Assembly: GCA_947168045.1 (NCBI GenBank)
Contig: CAMVKN010000023.1
Span: 1-46,268 of the forward strand
Reading direction: 5' to 3'
DNA: 46,268 nucleotides
Origin: an uncultured Prevotellaceae bacterium
GTDB lineage: Bacteria; Bacteroidota; Bacteroidia; Bacteroidales; Bacteroidaceae
Shown piece after piece: positions 24,128 through 33,482 of the stretch; the stretch's first letter is position 1; each line of letters opens with the position of its first letter. The translations under genes were made by a program, and so were the position numbers. The notes under the pieces are model-generated. The model worked only from the letters and a program-made list of their open reading frames with translations. It did not search any database and had not been told where the DNA came from.

Positions 24128-26626
24128 TTATTGTGCTTCCTTCAGCACGATTTTACTGATGGCAACATGTGTGCCGACGGGCGAGCCACCGAAGTCGAAG
24201 AACATGCGGATGGCCGTGGCATCGCTGCCCTCCTTCAGCGTCAAGCCCTTGCGGGTGAAGACAAACTCGTCGTTGCCGGGCACGTCCTGACGCTCCTCAA
24301 GGAAGAAGTTGGTGTCGCCGGCATCAGTCAGCTTGAAGGTCACGCCGGGGCAGTCGGCGGTGGTCTCCATCGTCACCTGGAAGTCATACTTCTTGCTGGC
24401 TGAGGCCGTCAGCTTGGTGTCGATGTGGAACTGTCCCTGCCACTGCGAGCCACCCATGCCCTCGGGCAGTGTCAGCTCGTAGGTGTCGCCGGTGTGAGTG
24501 ATTTCCGGCTGTGTGGGCAGTGCGGTCCAGCTGTTGTCGGCAAACCATGTGTCCCATTTGTCAAACATGCTGCCGTCGTCGACGCTCTTCCACAGGTTGG
24601 CAGCGTCGTCGTAGCTCAGCGGGCTGTCGTCGCCACCCGGCTGGGGTGCGCTCTCCTCATATTTCTGTACGATGATGTCGCTCAGGCGGATTTCAGTGCC
24701 AGGAGTGATGCCGCCGAGGTCGATGAACAGCTTGGCCTCGCTGAAGCCGCTGTCGGCACCGCCCTTCTGAGCCTTCACACCCTTCAGCTCGACGATGTTC
24801 TCGCCGGCCTCCAGTGCCAGGCTGCCGTTGTAGACCAATGTGTTGTCATCGTCGTTCTCGTCACAAATCTTGAAGGTGTAGCGTCCCACGGCCTGGCTGG
24901 CCTCTATGGTGGCACGGACGGCATAGAGCTGTCCCGGCTCAATGTTCATGGCCACATGGTGTATGCTGTTCTGTGCCTGCCACTCGGAGCCGCCGTTCTC
25001 AGTGGCGGTGATGACGTAGACGCCGTTCTCGAAGGCGAAGCCCGGGTTGCCAATCTGGCTCCAGCTGCCGTCGGCCCACCAGAACTCCATGGCCCCCACG
25101 CTGTTGAAGCCAGCGCCGATGTTGTCGGCCGAGTTCACGTCAACCCAGCTGAAGCCGCCACCACCACCGGCACCCTCGTGCTTCTGGATGATGATGTCGC
25201 TCAGCTTCACCTCTAAGCCAGCGGGACAGCCGCCGAGGTCGATGAACAGCTTGGCCTCGCCGAAGCCGCTGTCGGCACCACCCTTCTGAGCCTTCACGTT
25301 GGCAAACTGCACCAGGTTCTCGCCAGCGTCGAGCGTGAGAGCACCGTTGTAAATCAGGGTGTTGTCATCGTCGTTCTGGTCGCACACCTTGAAGGTGAAG
25401 CGTCCCAGTGCCTGGTTGGCCACCAGCTTCACGCTGATGTCGTAGGCCTGTCCAGCCTCGATGTTCATTGCTACATTCTGGATGCTGTTCTGTGCCTGCC
25501 ACTCAGCAGTGGTGGCATCGTTGGCAGTGATGGTATAGACACCACCGGCGTATGTGAACTGCGGGTCGCCAATCTGGCTCCAGCCTGCGTCGGCCCACCA
25601 GAAGTTCATCTTTCCTACGGTGTTGAAGTCGCGGCCCAGGTTCTCAGGCGAGTCGACAGCCACCCAGTTCACGAAGGCAGGGTCGTTGGGGTCTATCTCC
25701 TGCTTGTCTTCCTTGCTGGTGAAGATGAAGCGCCAGGCGATGCCATCCGGCTCGTTCTCATAGATGAGCACCAGCTTCGAGGCGGTCAGCGTCTCAATGC
25801 GGAAGCGTGGAGTCTGGTATTGGCGGTCGTGACTGATATAGGGGAACAGTGTGTTGTCACCCAGCAGCAGGTAGTTGGTCTCGATGACGTTGCCGTCAAC
25901 ATCCGTCCAGTCGTCCTTCTTCAGCTCGAAGGTCGAGGTCTGCGGCTGTGTCGGCGTGTCGAAGTCGGCCGTGGCGCCGCCGTTGTCGAAGATGGTGCTG
26001 TTGATGTTAATATAGGTCAGGCCATCCTTACCCGGGTTATAGGTGAATGTGCCCCCCATAAGACCGTCGCTCTCGAAGCTGATGCGGTCGTCATAGACGC
26101 CGAAGTCTTTCTTCTCCTCGGGGGCGGCACTCCACCAGCCCGAACCGTCGCCACCGACGGGGCCGCAGGCCAGGTGGGCAGGCTCGGCATGGTCAATGCG
26201 CCACTCCTTGCCGCTGAGGCGGTTCAGCTCAGTGGTGAACGAGGCCTTCGTCTCGTTGAAGGTGAATTCCTTGGTGACCTCGCCCTGGCTGAAGCCGTTG
26301 CGGTTGCCTAAGCGCAGGCTCACGGTGTAGGTGCCCTTCTTGTTGTTCTGCCAACCGGCATTGTTCAGGGTAGAGTAGGTGCTACCGTTGAAGCTCCAGA
26401 CGGGGTAGATGCCGGGCGTCTCAGGATAGCTCACCAGCACCTGGTTCGTCTCCTGGTCGACAGTCATGCTGAAGTCCTTGCCTGCCACCGAGGGGATGCC
26501 AGCCTCGTTGGCTCCCTCATACTCCTCGGGCGAACAAGCCGTTGCAAAGGGCAGAAGGGTGAAGAGGCAGAATGGCAGTACTGCCTTTGCCAGCCCCTTG
26601 GCCTTGTTGGATATGTTTGTTTTCAT
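24128..26626 (-). CDS. Surface glycan-binding lipoprotein with three CBM-like modules
   Basis: An 832-residue lipoprotein at the SusE/SGBP position. I use the ATG at 26626 (MKTNISNK) rather than a TTG six codons upstream. The lipobox is FATAC (Cys31). An N-terminal domain (to about 325) is followed by three carbohydrate-binding beta-sandwich modules of about 150-170 residues. The first two are close duplicates sharing FWWAD, SWSQIG, EWQAQNSI, DDDNTL and KAQKGGADSGF; the third is divergent (WFADNSWTAL, SQWQGQFHI). A poly-Gly linker separates modules one and two. It probably captures the PUL glycan at the surface. The sequence diverges widely between PULs, so the glycan cannot be read from it. 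Confidence 0.85.
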   Translation of the reverse strand: MKTNISNKAKGLAKAVLPFCLFTLLPFATACSPEEYEGANEAGIPSVAGKDFSMTVDQETNQVLVSYPETPGIYPVWSFNGSTYSTLNNAGWQNNKKGTYTVSLRLGNRNGFSQGEVTKEFTFNETKASFTTELNRLSGKEWRIDHAEPAHLACGPVGGDGSGWWSAAPEEKKDFGVYDDRISFESDGLMGGTFTYNPGKDGLTYININSTIFDNGGATADFDTPTQPQTSTFELKKDDWTDVDGNVIETNYLLLGDNTLFPYISHDRQYQTPRFRIETLTASKLVLIYENEPDGIAWRFIFTSKEDKQEIDPNDPAFVNWVAVDSPENLGRDFNTVGKMNFWWADAGWSQIGDPQFTYAGGVYTITANDATTAEWQAQNSIQNVAMNIEAGQAYDISVKLVANQALGRFTFKVCDQNDDDNTLIYNGALTLDAGENLVQFANVKAQKGGADSGFGEAKLFIDLGGCPAGLEVKLSDIIIQKHEGAGGGGGFSWVDVNSADNIGAGFNSVGAMEFWWADGSWSQIGNPGFAFENGVYVITATENGGSEWQAQNSIHHVAMNIEPGQLYAVRATIEASQAVGRYTFKICDENDDDNTLVYNGSLALEAGENIVELKGVKAQKGGADSGFSEAKLFIDLGGITPGTEIRLSDIIVQKYEESAPQPGGDDSPLSYDDAANLWKSVDDGSMFDKWDTWFADNSWTALPTQPEITHTGDTYELTLPEGMGGSQWQGQFHIDTKLTASASKKYDFQVTMETTADCPGVTFKLTDAGDTNFFLEERQDVPGNDEFVFTRKGLTLKEGSDATAIRMFFDFGGSPVGTHVAISKIVLKEAQ

Positions 26627-26670
26627 AATGCTTCGTTTTTTCAATGATTACTGTTGTTTACTTTTTCACC

Positions 26671-28203
26671 TTATTGCATGAAGTACTCGTTGTTCTGCAC
26701 CAGGTTCGGGTCAGAAGCCAGCTCGTTCTGGTCGATGGGCAGGAACTTCTTGTTGGGTGCCCAGGCGTGGGTGCGTGTGAAGCCATCGGGCACCAGTACG
26801 GTGGCAGCCTTGCCGGTGCGCACCAGGTCCCAGTAGCGCTTGCCCTCGCCCATGAACTCCAGGTCGCGCTCGTTGAGGATGTCGTCCTTCGTCACCCCTG
26901 ACAGGTTGTCCAGACCGGCACGGCGGCGCACCTGGTTGGTGAAGTTGTCCGCATCGCCCTGCGTACCGCTGGTCTCCGGCTCCAGTGCCAGCTCGGCAGC
27001 GTTGAGCAGTGCCTCGGCGAAGCGGTAGTAACGGTAGTTGTTGTTGTAGTTCAGGTTGTTGTCGAAGCCAGCATCCTGACGATTGACATCGTAGGGACGA
27101 TACTTGTTAAGCCATAGGTGGGTGTCCTGGAAGCGCTCCTTGTACGAGTAGCCACGCACGTCCCACACCGTGGCGGCCAGACGCTTGTCGGCAGCCTCAA
27201 ACTTGCTGAGCACGGCGGTGCGCACGGGCAGGAAGCCCCAGCCGTCACCCTGGAAACCCGTACCGTCGGCATTGTTGAAGCCGTCGGGGGCTATCAGCGT
27301 GGGCAGCACCGTGCCGCCAATGGCCAGCGGGCTGTTCCAGCCACGCTCGTTGTTGTTGTCGTCGTAGTTGATTTCCCAGATGGACTCTGAGCTCCACTCG
27401 CCGCTCTCCTCCCAGATGTTGGCATAGTCAGGGTTCAGACCGTAGTCGGCCGTGTCTTCGATGATTCTCTTCATGTAGTCGTAGGCCTTGGCATAGCGGC
27501 TATGGTCGTTCTGATACATCACCATCTCAGTGTAGAGCATGTAGGCGAAGGCCTGCGATGCCAGTCCGCTGTGGGCGTTGTCCCAGCGCATGGGCAGCAC
27601 GTTCTCGTCGATGGCCTTCTCCAGGTCGCTGATGACGTTGTTGTAGATTTCGTCGGCCTTCAGCTGCGGTGCGGTGTAGGGCGGCTCCAGGTTCTGCTCA
27701 TAGTAGGGAATGTTGCCGAAGTAGTGCCACAGCGTGTTGTAGTAGTAGGCACGCATCACACGGGCCTGCACCTCATAGCTCTTGCTGTTCTCGGGCGTCA
27801 ACTTGGCATAGCCCAGGTAGGTCAGCAGGTCGTTGCAGCGCTTCACGCCACTGTAGTTGATGCCCCAGAAGGAGCTGAGCGTCTTGTCGGCCGTGGCCTC
27901 GAAGCGTGCCATGTGCTGCCAGTGGTCGTTGTCGGCAGCATGCTCGCCGCCCACGAAGAAGTTGTCGGTCATCACCTCTGAGTTGATGTTCAGGGCATTG
28001 TACATGCCCAGTCCCCAGTCGGGCCAGTGGATGGGGTCGTAGGCTGCATAGAGCGCCTCTTGTATGTGGGCATCGTCAACATAGTATTCCGCCAGAGGCT
28101 CGCCCGTGGGGTCCTTTACCTCGAGGAAGTCGTCGCTGCATGCCGTGGTCAGCATCATGCCTGTGGCCAGAAGGCCAGCTGCCATATATCTGTTTGTCTT
28201 CAT
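26671..28203 (-). CDS. SusD/RagB-family glycan-binding lipoprotein
   Basis: A 510-residue outer-membrane lipoprotein (TTACSDDFLEV, Cys22). The N-terminal SusD-like region contains TPR-type helices (residues about 100-200: RCNDLLTYLGY, VMRAYYYNTLWHYFGNIPYY), and the C-terminal RagB/SusD region carries LLNAAELAL, NQVRRRAGL and DILNERDLEFMGEGKRYWDLVRTG, which are diagnostic. SusD caps the SusC transporter and delivers glycan to it. It is 54 nt downstream of the susC gene, forming the core pair of the PUL. Confidence 0.95.
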   Translation of the reverse strand: MKTNRYMAAGLLATGMMLTTACSDDFLEVKDPTGEPLAEYYVDDAHIQEALYAAYDPIHWPDWGLGMYNALNINSEVMTDNFFVGGEHAADNDHWQHMARFEATADKTLSSFWGINYSGVKRCNDLLTYLGYAKLTPENSKSYEVQARVMRAYYYNTLWHYFGNIPYYEQNLEPPYTAPQLKADEIYNNVISDLEKAIDENVLPMRWDNAHSGLASQAFAYMLYTEMVMYQNDHSRYAKAYDYMKRIIEDTADYGLNPDYANIWEESGEWSSESIWEINYDDNNNERGWNSPLAIGGTVLPTLIAPDGFNNADGTGFQGDGWGFLPVRTAVLSKFEAADKRLAATVWDVRGYSYKERFQDTHLWLNKYRPYDVNRQDAGFDNNLNYNNNYRYYRFAEALLNAAELALEPETSGTQGDADNFTNQVRRRAGLDNLSGVTKDDILNERDLEFMGEGKRYWDLVRTGKAATVLVPDGFTRTHAWAPNKKFLPIDQNELASDPNLVQNNEYFMQ

Positions 28204-28257
28204 ATCTTTGTCTTTCCTTGGTTATTGATTCTGATTTGCATGTCTGTCGCGCTCATC

Positions 28258-31200
28258 TTAGAACGTGATGTTTGCACCGATGGTCCATGTGCGGGCCTGG
28301 GGATAGACACCCTTGTCAATGCCGAGCGAGGTGGTGCCGTCGCCCAGCTCAGGGTCGTAGCCGCCGTACTTGGTCCAGGTGACCAGGTTCTCGGCCATGA
28401 CGTAGAAGCGCAGACGCTCGATGGTGGCCAGGCGCGTGATGCTCTGCGGCACGGTGTAGCCCAGCGAGATGTTCTTGATGCGGCAGTAGGAACCGTCGTG
28501 GATGTAGAGGTCGGAGATTCGCCAGTTGGCATCCTCGTCGAGCAGCGACATCACAGGATATTTGTTGGATGTGCCCTCGCCTGTCCAGCGGTCGAGCATA
28601 TAGGTGGGATAGTTGAAGGCCAGATAGCCTGAGCGGTGGGTGGCATCCAGAATCTTGTTGCCCGTCACGCCCTGCAGGAAGAGGTTGAAGTCGAAGCCCT
28701 TCCACTCGGCGTTCAGGTTCAGACCGAAGGTCCAGTCGGGAGTGCCGTTGCCAATGTTGCTCATGTCCTTCGTGTCGATGACACCGTCGTTGTTCAGGTC
28801 CACGAAGCGGGTGAAGCCCGGACGTGCGTTGGGCTGGATGAGCTGTTTCTCGCCCGTCTCAGGATTGGTCCATGTGTAGTTGTTCACCTCGTTCCAGTTC
28901 TGGAAGACGCCTGCCGTGGTGTAGCCGTAGAAGAAGGGGAAGGGCTGTCCGTTCTCGGCACGGGCCAGACCACCGTCCTGTCCGGGGATGCCCTGCATGC
29001 CGTCGAGGGGCATGAAGCCCGTGTCGTTACCCAGGTTCTTCAGGGTGTTCTTCACGTAGGACGCATTGCCCTTGACGCTGAACTTGGCATCGCCGATGTT
29101 CCACTTGTAGCCCAGCTCGAACTCAACACCCTTGTTCTCCATGTCGCCCACGTTGCCAGTAGGTTTCGACTCGCCGACGTAGGAGGGGATGGGCATGGTC
29201 ATCAGCATGCCGTTGGTCTTCTTGATATAGTAGTCGACGGTGAACGTCAGGGCGTTGTTGAAGAAGCCCAGGTCGAGGCCGAGGTCGGTCTGCTCACTCT
29301 CCTCCCACTTGATGCTGGGGTTGGCTGTTCCGTTGGCCTTCGAGCCGCTGAACTTGGTGGCCGTCTTGCCCAGGAGCACGTTGTTGCCCTGTGCGGTATA
29401 GACGGTGTAGAGGAAGTTGCTGATGTTGTCGTAGCCGTTCTTACCCCATGAGAAACGCAGCTTCAAGTTGCTCATCTTGGCCTTTGCCTTGATGTCCTGG
29501 AAGAATGGCTCGTTGGTGACGTTCCAACCCACTGAGAACGAGGGGAAGGTACCGTACTTGTTGTTGGGGCCGAACTTGCTGGAGCCGTCACGACGCAGGG
29601 TGGCCTGCAGCATGTAGCGCTCGTCGTAGTTGTAGCTGACGCGTCCGAAGTAGGACGACATGCGGTATTCGGTCCAGGGACCTGCATTGCCGCCGCGCTG
29701 GATGGTGACGCCGGTGATGTTGCCATCGGCATCGAGAGCGTAGTCGGGGTCAGAGTCAGTGTAGTCCACCGACGGCTTCTCAAGGTTACGCAGGTTCCAT
29801 GCCCATGCGCTGACGCCGTCGCCCTTGCGCTTGTGGGCCGACTGGCCGAGGACGATGCCGATGGTGTGCTTGCCGAAGGTCTTGTCGTAGCTCAGCGTGT
29901 TCTCAATCTGCCAGTTGGTGTTGCGCGACTGGCCCGAGCTGGCCTGGGTGTGCTCAGCCTTGTTGTTGCCTGAGAGGTAATACTTGGTGAGCGTGGCGCT
30001 GTTGTAGCCCCAGAAGGCCAGGTCGGCACTATAGGAGAAGTGGTATTTCAGTCCGTCGTAGAGCTGGAAGTCGAAGGCGAACTTAGGCACGAACTTATGG
30101 AGCCAACCGGGCTGTGACGGCACTGCCAGCATGGCCAGGGGGTTGTTCATCTCACCATAGTTACCCACGTAGTTGGGAACGGTGTAGGGGTTGCCGTTGG
30201 CATCGGTCAGCAGCTCGTAGTTGGGCTGCCAGGCACGCTGTCCCTCGGCGGCAGCACCGGTGAGGGTGACAGGCAGCTCAGGGCTGAGGTAGAGGGCGCT
30301 GCCCAGCACGGAGCCGGTGGACGACTGCCCGCCGATGTTGGTGCTCTTCGAGCGCATGTAGGCTATGTCGGCCGTGAAGTCGAGCTTGTTCAGGAAGCTG
30401 CGCTCCTTCGTGGCGTCGAGGATGTTGAAGATGGTGTTCGAGCGGAGCGTGAAGCGCTCATAGTTGGACTTGCCCCAGTTGCCGCCCACGATGCCGTCCT
30501 GGCTGAAGTAGCCAGCTGACACATAGTAGTTGACGCGCTCGGTGGCGCCGCTCAGCGTCACGTCGTGGTTCACTACGGGGGCATTGTCGTTGAACACCTC
30601 TTCCTGCCAGTCGGTGCCAAAGCCCTTCACCTCGTTGCCATTGGCGTCGATGAGGTGGTAGGGGTCGGCATAGATGGGAGCCTGGCCTGAGTTCACCAGG
30701 CGCTCGTTGGTCAGGATGGCATAGTCGGTGGCACCCGTGACATCGCGCTTGCGCCACTTCGTCTGCCAGCCGCGGCTGAAGTTGTAGCTCAGCGACGGCT
30801 TGCCCATTTTGCCCTTCTTCGTGGTGACCAGGATGACGCCGTTGGCAGCGCGGGCACCATAGATGGCGCCGGAGGCAGCGTCCTTCAGCACCTCGATGGA
30901 CTCGATGTCGTTAGGGTTGACAAAGTCGAGGTCGCCCTCAATGGGCATGCCGTCGACGATGTAGAGCGGCTCAGTATTATTTATTGAACCCGTGCCGCGC
31001 ACACGCACACGCGGGGCCGTGCCGGGAGCACCATTCGATGAGGTGACGTTCACACCGGCGGCCAGGCCCTTCAGGGCGTTGTCCATACGGATGGGAGCCT
31101 TGCCGGCCAGGTCCTCGGCACTCACCTTGGCAATACTGGCGGTGACGACGCTTTTCTTCTGGACACCGTAGCCGATGACCACCACCTCGTTCAGCATGGT

Positions 31201-31491
31201 GTCGTCGGGCACGAGCCGGATAGACATGTTGTCGGCGGCCTTCACCTCTTGCGACACATAGCCGATGTAAGAGATGACCAGCGTGGCGCCGGCATCGGCA
31301 GTGACTGTGAAGTTGCCTTCAAAATCGGTGATGGAACCCGTTGAGGATCCTTTCTGTACCACGGAAGCGCCAATGACGGGCTGGCCGGTCTCGTCGGCCA
31401 CGTTCCCACGGTAGGAGTGCTTCTGGGCAAGAACGGTTGCCGTCATCATCATGAATGACAGCAGCGCGAGTAAGAACTTGCTTTTTTTCAT
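28258..31491 (-). CDS. SusC/RagA-family TonB-dependent transporter
   Basis: A 1,077-residue TonB-dependent outer-membrane transporter: signal peptide (to LAQ, about 23), a carboxypeptidase-regulatory-like domain (about 26-105, GNVADETGQPVIGASV...FEGNFTV), a TonB-box-like segment NEVVVIGYGVQ, the plug domain (VRVRGTGSINNTEPLYIVDG...) and a 22-strand barrel ending RTWTIGANITF. SusC proteins import oligosaccharides using energy from TonB-ExbBD. It is first in the minus-strand PUL operon, with its -7 promoter element at 31548-31556. Confidence 0.95.
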   Translation of the reverse strand: MKKSKFLLALLSFMMMTATVLAQKHSYRGNVADETGQPVIGASVVQKGSSTGSITDFEGNFTVTADAGATLVISYIGYVSQEVKAADNMSIRLVPDDTMLNEVVVIGYGVQKKSVVTASIAKVSAEDLAGKAPIRMDNALKGLAAGVNVTSSNGAPGTAPRVRVRGTGSINNTEPLYIVDGMPIEGDLDFVNPNDIESIEVLKDAASGAIYGARAANGVILVTTKKGKMGKPSLSYNFSRGWQTKWRKRDVTGATDYAILTNERLVNSGQAPIYADPYHLIDANGNEVKGFGTDWQEEVFNDNAPVVNHDVTLSGATERVNYYVSAGYFSQDGIVGGNWGKSNYERFTLRSNTIFNILDATKERSFLNKLDFTADIAYMRSKSTNIGGQSSTGSVLGSALYLSPELPVTLTGAAAEGQRAWQPNYELLTDANGNPYTVPNYVGNYGEMNNPLAMLAVPSQPGWLHKFVPKFAFDFQLYDGLKYHFSYSADLAFWGYNSATLTKYYLSGNNKAEHTQASSGQSRNTNWQIENTLSYDKTFGKHTIGIVLGQSAHKRKGDGVSAWAWNLRNLEKPSVDYTDSDPDYALDADGNITGVTIQRGGNAGPWTEYRMSSYFGRVSYNYDERYMLQATLRRDGSSKFGPNNKYGTFPSFSVGWNVTNEPFFQDIKAKAKMSNLKLRFSWGKNGYDNISNFLYTVYTAQGNNVLLGKTATKFSGSKANGTANPSIKWEESEQTDLGLDLGFFNNALTFTVDYYIKKTNGMLMTMPIPSYVGESKPTGNVGDMENKGVEFELGYKWNIGDAKFSVKGNASYVKNTLKNLGNDTGFMPLDGMQGIPGQDGGLARAENGQPFPFFYGYTTAGVFQNWNEVNNYTWTNPETGEKQLIQPNARPGFTRFVDLNNDGVIDTKDMSNIGNGTPDWTFGLNLNAEWKGFDFNLFLQGVTGNKILDATHRSGYLAFNYPTYMLDRWTGEGTSNKYPVMSLLDEDANWRISDLYIHDGSYCRIKNISLGYTVPQSITRLATIERLRFYVMAENLVTWTKYGGYDPELGDGTTSLGIDKGVYPQARTWTIGANITF

Positions 31492-31547
31492 GCGTAAAAA
31501 AATATTTGTTGTATTAAGTTAATTGATTGTTAGTTCAGGTTTCTGCT

Positions 31548-31556
31548 GCAAATTTA
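31548..31556 (-). promoter_or_regulatory. Putative -7 element of the PUL operon
   Basis: On the minus strand TAAATTTGC matches TAnnTTTG and lies about 57 nt upstream of the susC-type start codon. I see no good -33 element; the region where it should be is occupied by the terminator hairpin of the upstream regulator gene. A promoter that needs an activator would fit. Confidence 0.45.
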
Positions 31557-31561
31557 GTAAT

Positions 31562-31592
31562 AAAAAAGCAACCCTGGGTTCACCAAGGTTGC
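31562..31592 (-). terminator. Intrinsic terminator downstream of the PUL regulator
   Basis: On the minus strand GCAACC (31592-31587), a 13-nt loop, GGTTGC (31573-31568) and then a TTTTTT run (31567-31562) form a stem followed by a T-tract. It lies 120 nt after the regulator stop. A second stem (GGACGC/GCGTCC, 31676-31693) lies closer to the stop, with a T-run a few bases on. Confidence 0.7.
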
Positions 31593-31714
31593 AAAAGTGG
31601 AATAAAATAAGTGTGTTAGCGAATCAAGTTATTGCTAATGAGTGACTTGCGATTTTTGCTCTTGGCAAAAAGAGTGGACGCAATGTGGCGTCCTGAAGCA
31701 TGAAAAATGGCCGA

Positions 31715-33373
31715 TTAGTCCTGTTTTGGCAGGCCGATACACTTCACCTGGCGCTCAAACATCTCACGGTTATGCAGTGCTCCGTTCTTGATGCGTGCCC
31801 GATAGTTGTAGATGGTGTTCACCGAGTAGTTGAGGAACTCGGCTATCTTCGACGAGTCGTCGATGCCCAGTCGGATGAGGGCAAAGATGCGCAGGTCGGT
31901 GGTCAGCATGTTACTGTCCTTGGGGTGTATCTGCATCTCGGGCTGAAGCAGCGTGTTGAAGTCGTCGACGAAGTGTGGGAAGAGGTGTAGGAAGACGGAG
32001 TCGAAGTTCTGGAACAGCTCGTTCAGCTCCTTGCTCTTCAGCTCGGTCGACTTGGACATCTGGAACAGCTCTTCCAGCTCCTTGTTCTTCATCTTGCGGT
32101 TCACCATCTTCCGATAGTTGTCAAGCTTGTCGACATACTGCGAACAGAGCGACAGGAAGCGTCCTATGTACTCCTCCTTCACCTGGTTGGCCTCGGCCAG
32201 CTGCGAGTTGAGGGTGGACAGCTGGCTGTTGGTGGCCTTCAGCTCGTCGTTGAGGGCGGCCAGCTGTTCGTTGGAGTCGTTCAGCGCCCGCCGGGCCACC
32301 GTCAGCTGTTTGTTGCGTCGGTGCAGGAAGAGGAGCGAGCCCAGCAGCGCCAGGGCGAAGAGTGCCAGGATGATGAGTCCCAGGGTGAGCCGCTGCGAGT
32401 TGTGGTGCAGCTGCTCCTTGTAGTTGTTGTCGATGACCTCCAGGATGGGGGCTATCTGCCATGAGCGCATGCGCGTGTTGAAACGGTTGTTGCAGTCCCA
32501 TGTGAAACTGATGTAGCGGTAGGCCCGCTCCAGCTCCCCCTCTTCGTTGAGCATTTGTGCCAGGGTGAGTAGCGACGCCTGGTCCATGGTGGCCTGGCGC
32601 ACATCGCAGAGAGCCGACTGTGCCAGCCAGCGCTTCGACTCGTCGCGGCGGCCCATGGCGACGTAGATGAGGTGCCGGTAGAAGGCCACGATGGCAAAGG
32701 CCCGCGTGCCGTCCTCGACCAGGGCCATGCGCTTGTCGTTCACCGCCAGGGCCTCGTCAGGATGCTTCTGCGCCAGGAGCAGTGTCTCACGCTGCAGCAG
32801 GCACATCTCGCTGTCAGGGTTTGCCACCTGCAGCAGCGAGTCACGATACTGGTCGTGCCGCTGGCTGTAGTCGTCGCGCATGCGCTGCAGACGGGTGTAG
32901 TAGCTCAGCTCGCCATAGACGTGCTGGTAGGTGTTGTAGTAGTCGGCACGCACGTCAGGGCTGAGCCCCTCGCTGCTGATGCTGCCGAGGATGCCCAGCG
33001 CCTCAGTGTATAGTCCCACCGTGGAGCACTGGAAGGCCAGCAGCACGCGCCCCCTGTCAGCCTCGGCCTGCTGTCTTGTCGCCTCGGCCTTGTCTATATA
33101 CTGCTCGATGTAGTACATGGCCGAGTCGTTGTTATAGGCTTTATAGAGGTCGAACACCTGCATCAGTAAGGGCAGCTGCCGCTCAGGCGTGGCTTCGGCG
33201 CGAAGGCTTGTCTTCACCCTGTCGATGTGTGACTCATAGGTCGCCACATATTCCGGCGAGTGTTCAATGGCCTCGTCTATTTGACGGTAGAGCGACTCCA
33301 GGCTCTCTTCTGCCGCTCCGGCGGGAAGGGACAGTAGCAGGAGGGCAGGCAATATGATTTGGAAACAACGCAT
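31715..33373 (-). CDS. Membrane-spanning TPR/HTH PUL regulator (DUF6377-like)
   Basis: A 552-residue protein when started at the ATG at 33373 (MRCFQIILPALLLLSLPAGA, a signal peptide). A start at 33391 is possible, but the frame upstream of that runs into the promoter. A TPR-like periplasmic region (about 25-320) is followed by one membrane helix (LGLIILALFALALLGSLLFL, about 330-350), a coiled coil (about 355-425) and a C-terminal helix-turn-helix (DLRIFALIRLGIDDSSKIAEFL...TIYNYRARIKN). This matches the DUF6377-type regulators next to Bacteroidetes PULs. It probably senses the imported glycan in the periplasm and activates the susC operon that it precedes on the same strand. Confidence 0.83.
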   Translation of the reverse strand: MRCFQIILPALLLLSLPAGAAEESLESLYRQIDEAIEHSPEYVATYESHIDRVKTSLRAEATPERQLPLLMQVFDLYKAYNNDSAMYYIEQYIDKAEATRQQAEADRGRVLLAFQCSTVGLYTEALGILGSISSEGLSPDVRADYYNTYQHVYGELSYYTRLQRMRDDYSQRHDQYRDSLLQVANPDSEMCLLQRETLLLAQKHPDEALAVNDKRMALVEDGTRAFAIVAFYRHLIYVAMGRRDESKRWLAQSALCDVRQATMDQASLLTLAQMLNEEGELERAYRYISFTWDCNNRFNTRMRSWQIAPILEVIDNNYKEQLHHNSQRLTLGLIILALFALALLGSLLFLHRRNKQLTVARRALNDSNEQLAALNDELKATNSQLSTLNSQLAEANQVKEEYIGRFLSLCSQYVDKLDNYRKMVNRKMKNKELEELFQMSKSTELKSKELNELFQNFDSVFLHLFPHFVDDFNTLLQPEMQIHPKDSNMLTTDLRIFALIRLGIDDSSKIAEFLNYSVNTIYNYRARIKNGALHNREMFERQVKCIGLPKQD

Positions 33374-33397
33374 ATTCACTTTATATTTCATGGCGCT

Positions 33398-33406
33398 GCA
33401 AAGATA
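33398..33406 (-). promoter_or_regulatory. -7 element of the PUL regulator gene
   Basis: The minus strand reads TATCTTTGC, a clean TAnnTTTG element, with the first in-frame ATG (33391) only six bases beyond it and a second at 33373. The 5' leader is therefore absent or under 20 nt. The -33 region lacks a clear TTTG at the right distance. Confidence 0.5.
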
Positions 33407-33444
33407 CTCAATTTTTGTCAAAATACTATATTTTCGTGTAAAAA

Positions 33445-33477
33445 TTTGGCCGTTAGCTTAGAAATCCGTAATTTTGC
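33445..33477 (+). promoter_or_regulatory. Promoter of the pyridoxal kinase gene
   Basis: TTTG (33445-33448), 20 nt, then TAATTTTGC (33469-33477), an excellent match to the Bacteroidetes consensus. The expected transcription start is about 33482-33484, where the GTG start codon (33483) lies, so the mRNA may be leaderless. It is divergent from the PUL regulator promoter. Confidence 0.68.
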
Positions 33478-33482
33478 AAACC

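Noticed and set aside
31508..31560. Riboswitch in the susC leader
   Set aside because: The leader is short and AT-rich with no conserved aptamer-like helices. A protein-activated promoter explains the context better.
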